NCBI GenBank assembly: GCA_022410635.1
Contig: JAJVDF010000206.1
Coordinates: 1,835,201 to 1,899,200 of the forward strand
Direction: 5' to 3'
DNA: 64,000 nt
Source: Tretioscincus oriximinensis
Lineage: Eukaryota > Chordata > Lepidosauria > Squamata > Gymnophthalmidae
Shown here: in pieces, positions 46,301 through 56,215 of the stretch
How the letters are laid out: each line of letters opens with the position of its first letter
How positions within the stretch are numbered: the stretch's first letter is position 1
Notes under the pieces: model-generated
Seen by the model: the letters and a program-made list of their open reading frames with translations, nothing else
The model's database searches: none
Told to the model about the DNA's origin: nothing
Program-made: the position numbers and the translations under genes

Positions 46301-46917
46301 CAGCAGGTATGCTTTAGGAACAGGCCAGGATGCCTCAGAGACAGTGAACTATTTCCCAGGCAAATGCTAAAAAGACCTTAAACTTACTTCATACCATATT
46401 TTGGCACTAGCCTATATTTCTTGCATCTATCACTTTGATTGTATGTAAAAAATCTCAAGAGATTGTTTTACTTTTAAAAAAAAAGTTACAAAAATGTATC
46501 CATGGAGTGGGGAGGATCTTAGGTCTGCAAAAAAGAAAATTACAGCAGCAGTAGCAAGCTTGAGGTAAGATGTATAATTCACCAATAGATGTAAATATTT
46601 ATTTTCAGTATAAAATCATAAGGAAAGTCTTTGAAAACACTGTGTACTAAGACCACTTTAGAGAGTGGTGAGGAAAATAGAGCTTACTGGTGTGCAACGA
46701 AATCCTGTTTAACTTCTTTAGAATGCTATTGTGCTCTGTGTGTTAGATGCGAACTAGAAATTTGTAGCTGTGCTTTCTGTGTGAAAAACATAAATAAAAT
46801 ATGCAGAAGATGGTTAATTCCCTTTTGAAGAAAGCTGCCTGTGGCAAGGCATTGGCTATATTTTTCTGACTAAAGCACTGAATGGTTTTTGCACTCAGCA
46901 TTGATGCATAAACGAGT
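43359..46917. other. Unannotated stretch with an internal 30-bp dispersed repeat
   Basis: GCAAAATTACTATAGAGTTA, TGCAGAACAT occurs at 44309-44338 and, with one mismatch, at 44776-44805. The 104-codon frame at 45294-45608 has a hydrophobic segment (LLRSLFFLLLCCLLIVLSLY) but no family resemblance or gene context. I treat it as chance. Confidence 0.4.
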
Positions 46918-46925
46918 CTCTAGAT

Positions 46926-47632
46926 CAGTGATGGCCAANGGGTGACACTCCAGATGTTCTTGAACTACAACTCCCAACATTTCATATAGTTTAGCAAAGT
47001 GGGCTTGTGGTGATCCCTCCATGTAGCCAACCCCTAGCTTCCATGAAGTGTCCCCCACATTTTGCTTTCCTTCCAGTTTCCTGCATTCTTGTCCACAATG
47101 TTAAACCAATCTGGTTAATATAGCTTTCAAAATGTTCCTTAGTATTATATATCTGCTTCTGACAGGAAATCTCCATCCACTGCCACCATTATCTACATCC
47201 ACTGCGGCCCCTACCTTCAGGCCTCTGAATGACACAGACACGTGTGGTTTTTATAACAAATAAAGAAATAACTTTAACATATAACACATAGGAAACTTAA
47301 CTTCAAAGTTACTTTTATTCTTTTCTTCTCTTCAGCTTAACACTGCCTCAGGTTCGTTTTGCCCTCCTCTCAGGCCTGCTGCTCTAGTTTATTTTACCGA
47401 AAGAGAGATCTCAATATTTAATTTTGTCCTGTTTGGGTTTATTCTTAGAAGTATCATACAGCTATTCTGCTGCTCAGTTGATAATCACTGCTGGGGTTTT
47501 TAAAAATGTAGCCTGCATTTCCAGCCTTTATTAATTTTATCATTTCCAGGACTTAACAGTGCTGGGAGTGGAATGGAATGTTTGAACTTGTTGTTCAAGA
47601 ATATCTGGAGTGTCACCCATTGGCCATCACTT
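46926..47632. mobile_element. Non-autonomous hAT-type DNA transposon, 707 bp
   Basis: The terminal inverted repeats start CAGTGATGGCCAANGGGTGA, CACTCCAGATGTTCTTGAAC (46926-46965). The other end reads GTTCAAGAATATCTGGAGTG, TCACCCATTGGCCATCACTT (47593-47632). The flanks CTCTAGAT (46918-46925) and CTCTATAT (47633-47640) form an 8-bp target duplication with one mismatch. CAGTGATG-like ends and 8-bp duplications are standard for hAT elements. No transposase frame is present, so it would have depended on an autonomous relative. Confidence 0.82.
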
Positions 47633-47640
47633 CTCTATAT

Positions 47641-48599
47641 ACTCCTCTCAGGACTCCCTTATAATGTGTATAGGGATGCAAAGCTAGAACGTTAACAGCT
47701 CTATAAATCAACCCACTGTAAAGCAACATTATCTCTTTCCGACTGTTATTCCAAGATTTTAACTCTGATTAAATAGTGTAGACTTAAAATATATAAAGGG
47801 AGGCTTCCTTCCATACAGATTTGACTGAGAATTAAGATCTAGTTGGGAAAGGTCTCGTGGGAATTCTGCTTTTATCGGAAGTTTAAAAGTGGGGATGTAC
47901 TAGGTAGTCTTATGTTGGTCGATAGTTTACTGAGTGTTCTCTCTTCTAAAATGAACTCTCTCTCTCTAGATGATTGATGGCTCTCTATACCTGGGCATTC
48001 AGCAAATGTTTCCTAAAATTAAGACAACAACTTAAAGAAGAAAAAGAAGAATGTTTATGGTTAAGTAGTGCTACCAAGGAAGTTACTGTGTTAAGAATGC
48101 ATTTTTTCTAAATGAAGAAAAGTATAAAGAACACAAATTTTAATAAAAGAAACATAAAAAGGAAATTGAAGACCATATTGCCCAAACTGTAAAGACAAAA
48201 AACAAAAGCTTCCTAAACAATATTAGACTCAAGAAACACTCTAATAGAGGCCATTTTTATCTTGGATGATGGAAAATGTGCTAAGAGGACACATTCAAAA
48301 CATATTGAATATCTTAAACTGGTGTTTGCAAATATTTGGAAATCTGGATTGATTGATTGAATAGTTTAATGATTAGTCAATTGTCCATGTCAAACTTACA
48401 AAAGATAAAAACATTTGACCATAATTGTTATTTACCCCATCTCTCCCCTCCCCCCCCCCCGTGTTTTTTTTCCTCATGTTCCTTCCTAAAATAAAATTTG
48501 AGCAGATCACTGAGTTTACCCTCTTAATCTTAGGAGAACAATTTCATAAACTGAAAGATGAAATGGTGACAATATAAGAAGTGGTAGGGATTACTGGTG
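47641..48599. other. Unannotated stretch
   Basis: A CTCTCT run lies at about 47956-47970 and a C run at 48448-48460. Nothing else recognised. Confidence 0.4.
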
Positions 48600-49137
48600 T
48601 ACACTAAGAATTATTAAAAATCTTAGTGTGTTGGCTGATAGTGTGCAGCAGCAGCCAAAAAAGTAAATTCNGTGTTGGTTATAATTATGAAAAAAATTGA
48701 AAACAAGTCACCAAGTTGTTTTTCCCCTTTACAAACCTGATCATCACATGTAAGAAAATATATTGTGGAAGTAGAGAAGGTGCAGAAAAGGACAACAAGA
48801 TTAATCAAGCACCTCCTTTATGAAATCTGGCTGCAACACCTGCACCTCTACANCCTCAAAAGAGAGCGTTTCAGAGGTGATCTAATTGAAGTGTATAAAA
48901 TCATGCATGGGANCAGGAGGCATTCCTTGAAACTGATGGACAGAAGAGTGAGGACAGGCAAAAGAAAGTAATTTTTCACACAGAGGGCTATTGTTCTTTG
49001 GAATTTACTTCCAGAAGATGTGGTAGTAGCTACAGCTTGGATAGCTTTAAGGAAGGATTAGATGAGTTCAAGGACACCAAGGGTATAAATAGCTACTAGG
49101 ATGGATGTCTTGATACTGCCTTTTGAGATGGAGCAAA
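48600..49137 (+). mobile_element. CR1-type LINE, reverse-transcriptase C-terminal fragment
   Basis: Starts near the DLGVLVD-equivalent block (AATCTTAGTGTGTTGG) and continues through GTGTGCAGCAGCAGCC. Frames give [34 protein letters not shown] and, in the 3' part, GGCATTCCTTGAAACTGATG and GGATGGATGTCTTGATACTG. Deletions and ambiguous bases break the frame. It is truncated at both ends; the 3' terminal block is lacking. Confidence 0.83.
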
Positions 49138-49496
49138 CATTTAATGAATATAACAGAAATGAAATGACATGTTTAAAATACTACAAATTTAAAAAAACAA
49201 AAGCAAATTCCCAGTTGATATTTTTATTCCAGTTTGTAAAGATCAGTAAAACTATGATAAATCTTTTATGCACTGAAATTTGATATACCCTCTTTCACAA
49301 ACAGACTGAGAAACTACTAAATAGGACTTTTAATGAATAATTAAAGGTAACAAGTTGATAAACATCTTTTTCTTATTACCTTAAGTCTGTAGAATAAAAA
49401 GCTTATTTATAAATTGCTTGTAATCAGAGTCTTTAAGGATTCATTAGTGAAATATGTAGTGAATACATTTATTATTAAATAACTANAATTAAAATT
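49138..49496. other. Unannotated AT-rich stretch
   Basis: Nothing recognised. Confidence 0.4.
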
Positions 49497-49581
49497 TCAT
49501 ATATTTATGTATATTTATATTGATTTATATATTCATGCTTATGTTATATATTTATCTTTTGCTATGTATATGTTTATATTG
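49497..49581. repeat. Degenerate AT-rich simple repeat (TATATTTAT-like)
   Basis: Repeated TATTTATAT, TATGTATAT and TTATATATT words with imperfect period. Confidence 0.7.
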
Positions 49582-50269
49582 TTCTTTTTAATATGTTATT
49601 TTGATTCTTTTTTAAAAGAAAGCCAATCAATATGTAACCACAATTCTATTATTTNGAATTCAAAACATGTTTGTTAGACAGATGGAACTCTAAATCCCTA
49701 TTGGAAGGTGCCTTTTGTTGCTTTCCCACTTCCTCAGTATTTCCCACATTATTCCAGGCAAGAGTAGACTCAGTTGCCACTGGAGTGATACAAGGCTGGC
49801 TGCATTTTGTTCCATCTCATCCCTGGCTGGTGACATTAAGTGGCCCAGTACCCAGGTTATAACCCGGCCTTTGGAGTTTATAGAGGGATCCTTTTTGATG
49901 GCATAGTTCTTGTGGCACTGCATCCAGTGATGATCTGTAGCACAGATGAATAGGGATACCAATTTGTGCACTGCATTTTGTTATGTGCTCTGTCTTGTAT
50001 TCCTGAATGTGGGGTTAGTTCTGCTCTACAGTAACATGCAAAACCTAGAGCCCTTCCTAACCCATGTTTTTGCTGGGACTAAGCCCACTTATGTTTTTGT
50101 TACTTAACATTTTAATAGTGTTAATTCTTTTAATATGGCCATATGCAAACAGCAACCTTTCTCCCTTGCTCCTACCCACCTTAGCAGGACTACATTCAGA
50201 GAAACTAGCAATAAAAGGCTTGGATGAATTGAACTCTGAACCCATACAAACTTGAACCCAGGTGTACCT
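49582..50269. other. Unannotated stretch
   Basis: A 93-codon minus-strand frame (49690-49971) has no recognisable motif. Confidence 0.4.
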
Positions 50270-50965
50270 ACATTGGAAGACTATTTCAAAGCTGAGGAAC
50301 CACAACTGAGAAGGTGATATGATTATAGTGACTTAAGGATACCAAGCCCAAGATCACTTTCTCCTATCTACCAGACACTGCATCAAAGTGATTCTATATT
50401 CTCAATCTTGCATAGTCCATATTCGTTCAGGATAATTTTTGCTTGTTGCAGAACCACAAGCCAGATTGAAATGGGTCTGGATAATCCACTTCTTCCAAGC
50501 ATGCCTGCAGCTGAACAACCACAGCCCTCTCTAGAACCTTGTCCAGGAAAGATGTGTTGGCCACCGGGTGGTAGTTGTTTAGCTCTTCTGGGTTTAGGGA
50601 AGGCTTCTTTAGGAGAGGGAGCACCACTGCCTCTTTAAGAGCCGGTGGGACCACCGCATCCCTAAAGAAGCATTCACTACTCCTGGACCCACCTGGTCAT
50701 ACCCTGCTGACTGGCTTTTATCAGCCAGGAAAGGCAAGAATCTGGAGGGCATGAGGTTGGCCGAACCCCAACAAGCAGCTTGTCCAAATCATCAGTCTGC
50801 AATAATCGAAACTGATCCAAATTAACTGGACCAGATGGTTCTCTGGACACTTCCCCTGGGCTATTCACAAGAGTGGCATCCAATCCTTCATGAATCTGAG
50901 TGACTTTGCCCTCAAAGTGCATTGCGAATTTTATGCCCATTTGGTTAATTTAGTGATCTTCTTTG
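50270..50965 (-). mobile_element. L2-type LINE, antisense, with internal deletion
   Basis: Minus-strand frames give DATLVNSPGEVSREPSGPVN, then LDQFRLLQTDDLDKLL (linker before the reverse transcriptase), then PPALKEAVVLPLLKKPSLNP, NNYHPVANTSFLDKVLERAV and DPFQSGL, the N-terminal blocks of L2 reverse transcriptase (50427-50940). At 50275-50320 the plus strand GAAGACTATTTCAAAGCTGA, ACTGAGAAGG matches the L2 3' region at 29.24 kb. The catalytic centre is therefore missing. Confidence 0.8.
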
Positions 50966-52737
50966 GGAGTTCTTGCAATCCTCTTTTAAAACCACAAATT
51001 CATCAGCAAACCTAACTGTCTTGCTGTTCATCGTAAGTACTGGATAAATTTTACTGAAGTGGGGAAAATGACCAACTTTATAAATCACTTTATAAAAAAA
51101 TTAGAATGACCCAACCAAATGCCAAGGGGAATATGCAAACTCTGTTTTGCTGCTAACAGTACTGAACTTGGCAAATAAAACTGTCAAAGTCACTTACAAT
51201 TAAGGTATTAGAAAAGGACTGTAATCGAATACAAACAGAGTAAAAGCTGTTTGCAACACTTCATTAGCAGAAGGGTACTTCAGACCAAGCTTCTTAGATA
51301 TGAACATTGTGCACCAGAGATTGTCTTAAGGTTTATTGATAAACAGTTATTAAAAAAGATGAATTTCTCAGCATTCAGTGAGGTCTTGAATATTCAGAAC
51401 AATATGAATATATTTAACTGAAACGGCTCATCCCCTGTGGTTCCTCACGCACCTAATATTGTGTTAATAAGCTTGAGTATTGTCTAGAACAGAAAGTACA
51501 GATGGCAGCATATTATGAAATTGATATTTAAAGGCCATCTCCTTTCCCCTCCTTAATAGACTTTGGCAGACATAAAATTTAATTAATAAGTTGTGGAGAA
51601 AGTCATTTAACTGCTGGTTTGGGAGGCATTAAACTAAAACCTACCCAAAGCAAATAAAGTCAAAAGAAAGGGAACCAAGATATCACAGTATAAACTTGAG
51701 AGATCGGGATAAGTATTTTGATAATGTTAGATTAAAAATACCAATGTCTAGAGGTGTGTAACAATGTGTTTACAGGACAGGTGAAGCATTTAAGGAGTAT
51801 TTTTGCACAATAAATGTGTTCTGTATTGGTCTGCATTTACGTGATGTAATTCACTTTAGTAGAACTAGCTANAGCAAGATTTCAGTTTTAGCTGCATTTT
51901 TTGTTGCTAGCGTTAGTAGAAAGGCAGATATTTAATTTTAAGGATTCAGTGATTTAAAATTTAAACTTGCAAGGCAGAATAATATAGAGGCATGGCAGAA
52001 GCAATCTATCTGCAGAAATTATGACATCTAATGTGATACTTTCTTCAAAATTATGTAGACATATTGCATCACATGACCTCTAAGACCCAGTTCACATAGG
52101 TGTACCAGATGGACACTTTTCCAGGTTTTAGAAGGGAGCCTGACAGAAGGGAGATTACTTCTAACTTGATATAAGTCATTGACCATTGATCTATTTGACT
52201 TGATGTGAAATCTCTATCTGAAGTTAGACTGAAATGGATCAAGATAATCTGCTTCCAAAACCTACCACATTGATAAGAACTTGAAGGATGTTAGTGATGG
52301 AGTGGTAATTCCATCTGCTTCCAGGAAGATTTCCTTCAATGATAGTCTATTTCAAGGTGTCTACAATCTCCCCTGCAAGATTCTTGCTACTCCCTTGACC
52401 CATGACACATGCAGTTTGGAAAGGTTCCTTCTTTGCAGAATAATTCCCGTGATCTTTAAATACGATGTAGTTAGAAGAGGGACAATTCACAAATTCTACA
52501 GTCATTTAGTTAGCATTGTTTGCCAAATGGGCATGGACTAATACAGCAAATACTAAACCAATTCTTTCAAGTGATTTGTGCCTGTTCTTGGATTTCACTG
52601 GTGTATGGTGATTCCCAGGTAGGTCCTTGGCAAATTCCAAATTCATGGGCCTAGATGTCTTATTTTTATAGGCAGAGAAATTTTATGGCTATAAATTAAT
52701 GGCAAGTGATATATTATAAATAAACAATTTCAGAGAA
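50966..52737. other. Unannotated, unique-looking AT-rich stretch
   Basis: About 1.8 kb with no repeat recognised. 51240-51660 lacks repeats and has TAATTAATAAG and TATTGATAAACA words (the latter forkhead-like). Possible conserved non-coding DNA, untested. Confidence 0.3.
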
Positions 52738-53045
52738 ATACTTTTTAAATGGGGGCCAGTTCACTGTCCCTCAGGCAGTTGGAAGGGCGGACTATAGTTT
52801 TTAAAAATTATGAACACTGTACATATCTTATCTGAATCCCATGTTCCTCTCCTATACACAGCTGAAGAGGCTGCAGCCAGGAAGGGAGGAGGAAGAGGGG
52901 GAGGAGAGGAGAGGAAGAAAGAAGGGAAAGAGAGAGGGAGTTCAGGAAAGAAAGGTGGGAGGGAAGTGGCCAGTGCTGTTGTGGGCCGGATAAATGTCCT
53001 TGGTGGGCCACATGTGGCCCCCAGGCCACAGTTTGAGGACCCCTG
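52738..53045. mobile_element. hAT-like non-autonomous element with eroded left end
   Basis: The left side reads GGGGGCCAGTTCACTGTCCC, TCAGGCAGTTGGAAGGGCGG, ACTATAGTTT. The right side reads GTGGGCCACATGTGGCCCCC, AGGCCACAGTTTGAGGACCC, CTGG, which in reverse gives a CAGGGGTCCTCAAACT-type end typical of hAT/Charlie elements in amniotes. The matching left terminus is lost (ACTTTTTAAATGGGGGCC remains). The middle holds a purine-rich tract at about 52876-52970. Confidence 0.6.
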
Positions 53046-53046
53046 G

Positions 53047-53127
53047 TCTAGTAGATGTGTCTACGAAAGCGCATGCCACCTACCTTTCTCTTGTTAGTCT
53101 CCAAGTGCTACAAGCCCTTTTGGTGGA
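53047..53127 (+). mobile_element. Penelope-like element tail, truncated both ends
   Basis: AGTAGATGTGTCTACGAAAG, CGCATGCCACCTACC, TTGTTAGTCTCCAAGTGCTA. The CTGAAGA part is missing, and it abuts the hAT-like element directly. Confidence 0.75.
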
Positions 53128-53997
53128 ATAAATAAACACATGCTTATTATCCATACGATCCTTGTTAAAAATCAAGATGGACCTTTCCAAAGACACAGAG
53201 GGTTGATTACTAAGGTCTTAAAGGCAGCATTCTCTTTGCAGCTCAAGTATATAAAACAAGGATAGAGGGTAAATTCTCCCCCACACCCTTAAAGGAAAAC
53301 AGTCATTATTCCTCATATGAAATATCTATAATTCATTTGACACCTACTACAATTCTCTCATATTATTCTGATTGTTACTGTTTTCTCACACAAAGAAGTC
53401 TGATGCCATGGAAAGCCTACCCATTCCCTTGATATCCATAATCCTACAAAGGAAGTGCATTGCCTCTCTTGGTTTTAAGGAATCTATTTCATAATATTAG
53501 AATCTTCAGAAGTTGCTGCTGATGGCTACACATAATGATTTTTATGATTTCTCTCCTGAATAGAAGTCCCAGACTGATTCTTTTCTTCCTTCCGTGTTCA
53601 CATCTGGAAAGAAACTCTTCCCTCAGGTGTACAATTCAACGCTACGCTTTGAGTTTCNGTGCAACTGACAATTTTATCTTACAGTCAGTTTTGGTTGGCA
53701 TGAACCTTCTTAAGAAACAAACAAAAAAGCACANCTTACCTCATTGCAAATCCCCAAAGGGCTTTTATGAAAAAGAAGTTGACAGACANAACTGTGAATA
53801 GCTGAGCTATTCCCCTCAAGGGAGCTAAATCCCATCCCAAAAACCCTACTTCTAAGATTTTAATTTCTTAACGTACCAAAGCTGCCCATAGTTCAATTCA
53901 GTTCATTCTTTTTTTTCAGTCTCAAATGTTGATGTGCAATGCTTGGTATAAAGCGGTGCTTAAATCCTTCATGATAGGGANTTCATTTAATCTAACC
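53128..53997. other. Unannotated stretch
   Basis: Nothing recognised. An 88-codon frame near 53535 contains ambiguous codons. Confidence 0.4.
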
Positions 53998-54060
53998 ATA
54001 TTCTGGTCTAAATTTCAGAATAGGATCCTGCCATCTGCATGCTAGTATAGACTACGATAA
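53998..54060 (+). repeat. Unnamed dispersed repeat, diverged copy 3 of 3
   Basis: ATATTCTGG, then AGAATAGGATCCTGCCATCT, GCATGCTAGTATAGACTA, which lines up with 3320-3370 and 25230-25275. Confidence 0.4.
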
Positions 54061-54316
54061 ACTCCTAGTCTACCATAGAATATAAGCCAATCAGAGAAGG
54101 AATTCAAAAAAGACCCACAGAGTTATAAAAACAGGGCTGTACTTTAGATGAGAATGTGCAAAGAAAAGAAACTGGAGAAAGTAAAGTTGCTAAAACAGGG
54201 AAGAGGAAAAGAAATATATTTTTATATGTGTGAGTCAAAAAATGTCAAGATCAGAGTTTTGAGTGGTGAATATAAATCAGTCCAAAATTGAGATGCATAA
54301 AGAAAAGATTGAATAT

Positions 54317-54346
54317 TAACGATAATGATAATAATGATNATAANAA
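54317..54346. repeat. Short AAT/GAT microsatellite
   Basis: Imperfect GATAATGATAATAATGAT with two ambiguous bases just after it. Confidence 0.7.
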
Positions 54347-54383
54347 CAACACCAACAACTATTTATAAAGTCATTTTCACCAT

Positions 54384-54562
54384 AGATTTTGTTGCTTTCT
54401 CTACAAGAGGTACTCTGCGAAGTGTTTGGGGCTGAAAGAGTTCTCAAGAACTGTGACTGCCCAGGGTCATCCAACTGGCTTCATGGAGGAGTATGGAATT
54501 GAACCAGGAGGCTACCAGATAAGAGTCCAACAATCTAACCATTTCACCAAATGTGCTCCCAG
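54384..54562 (-). mobile_element. tRNA SINE of the GGTGTAGTGGTTA head family
   Basis: Minus strand: GGGAGCACATTTGGTGAAAT, GGTTAGATTGTTGGACTCTT, ATCTGGTAGCCTCCTGGTTC, AATTCCATACTCCTCCATGA, AGCCAGTTGGATGACC. The B box (TGGTTCAATTCC) is better kept than in the 28.5-kb copy. Both copies end in the same GTAGAGAAAGCAACA or GTGGAGAAAGCAACA word, so that is the element's own 3' part. Confidence 0.8.
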
Positions 54563-55485
54563 AGAAAAAGAGAAAAGGATGAATTGGGGCATAGGGCAGC
54601 AATGTTGCATCCCAAGTGTGGCTCACTAATTGAACTAGCTATGTTCCTGCTGTGTNGGTGTTAAATATCCAGCTAGTCCAATACCTGCTTTGAGTTACGA
54701 TAGATTACCTAGGCTTTCCACCAGCATGGAATCCTGGAGGCCTAGCATGTATTAGACCCGGTAGATAAAAAAAGGGAAGGGGAATGAAGAGACGTGGGCT
54801 ATGATGCAACAGGAACAAAAGAGGAATCATTATTGCTTCCAGCAGGTGTTTGTGTTCCAGCAGGAGGGGGCATGAAGTAAATTGCATCAGGTTAGCAGGT
54901 AANGCTTGTGATTGGAGGAGGGTGTGTCTAAGGCAGGTCAGGTGGTCAGAAATCTCCCTTCTGGCCTGTGATGCTTTTCCTGTTTCTGTTGAAGAAGAAA
55001 GATAATCCTATTCTTTTCTAAGAGCCATGTGTTGTTGTAAAAAAAAATGTGGTGTTTGTCTCCATCTTGGCATGTCCTGGGGCTCAAAGATGATCACTAT
55101 AGAGATAAAGAAGTTGAAGGATCAGCCAACCTGTTGGCTATCAACATTATCAAATAGAAAGATAAATGGGCAATTTCAAAATACTGATTAGAGAATATCT
55201 TGCAGAATTTTGCCAAAAGGTTTTTTGGCTGAAGCAGGGAAGATATTAAGGGAAAGAAAACCAAGAAAAGAAGGCTGTACAGCTTAATGGTTACAACACA
55301 GCAACAGCCCTGTTGTTGATAGTGGTGTTTGCACTAATATGAAGGTGTGTTTTAAAAAAATCACCCACTCATGGAACACTAGATACTGCCCTCCTGACCA
55401 GAAACCAGGAACTAAGAATGACTGACCCCATCCTTTTGAGTAGCTGTGAAGAATTATAAACATGGTTTATAAAACATGTGTATCA
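54563..55485. other. Unannotated stretch
   Basis: Nothing recognised. Confidence 0.4.
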
Positions 55486-56215
55486 ATTCATTTATTAATT
55501 TACTTATGTTTATATCCTGTGTCTCCTTGGGATGTCGCAATACAATAGCTATTAAAACAGATAAAATAGATTGACCCAAGTGTCTACATATGGAGCAAAT
55601 ATAATTCTCTCAATTGAAGGCCAGGATAAACAGGTGCATTTTCACCAGATGTCTGAACATGTACATTGAGAGAAAAGACTCAGAGAAAAGACCATTCTAT
55701 AACATGGTGGTTATAACTGAAAATATTCTTCTATGCATGCATGCTACATCCATCATAGTAGGAATGAATGACACAGTCACTAAGGAGATGGTCTCTCATA
55801 TGAGAGATTGGGTTTCAATGTCCTGAGTCAGACTTAGGAAGGGGTGAGCACTTTCTATTAGCCTGTTGTTCTAGCCAACCCAGCTATTCAAAAGCAAGAA
55901 TTGCAAGAAATTGCAACTGACTGCATCTAGATAAATGGGAACCACCACAGTCTAGTGGGGAAAATAGAATGTAAACCTTCAGGTGAAAGATAACTTTGTA
56001 AGCCGCTTTGAGTCCCTTCGGGTGAGAAAAGCAGGGTATAAAAATCCAGTTCTTCTCCTTCTGCAGCTGCTGTTGCTAATAGTAATGGGACCATCAAATG
56101 GACCTCACCAGAACATCTTAGAATGTGGGTAGATCTCTATAAGAGAAATAATTCCTTTAAATATTTAGGACTCAAGCCATTTAGAGCCTTATAAGTTAAT
56201 ACTTTAAACTTCCCT
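55486..56215 (-). mobile_element. L2-type LINE 3' region, split by a SINE
   Basis: The plus strand has ATTCATTTATTAATTTACTT (tail), then GAAGGCCAGGATAAACAGGT, GCATTTTCACCAG, equivalent to AAGGCCAGGCAAAAGAGGTG, CGTCTTC at 29.16 kb. After the SINE it resumes with GACCTCACCAGAACATCTTA and ATATTTAGGACTCAAGCCAT, TTAGAGCCTTATAAGTTAA, equivalent to 29.40-29.44 kb. Much older than the 29-kb copy. Confidence 0.75.
55766..56066 (+). mobile_element. tRNA-headed SINE nested in L2
   Basis: A degraded tRNA head is followed by AAGGGGTGAGCACTTTCTAT, TAGCCAACCCAGCTATTCAA, CAAGAAATTGCAACTGACTG, GATAAATGGGAACCACCACA, GTAAGCCGCTTTGAGTCCCT, TCGGGTGAGAAAAGC and GTTCTTCTCCTTC. This is the best-preserved body and tail of the family in the window. 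Confidence 0.85.
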
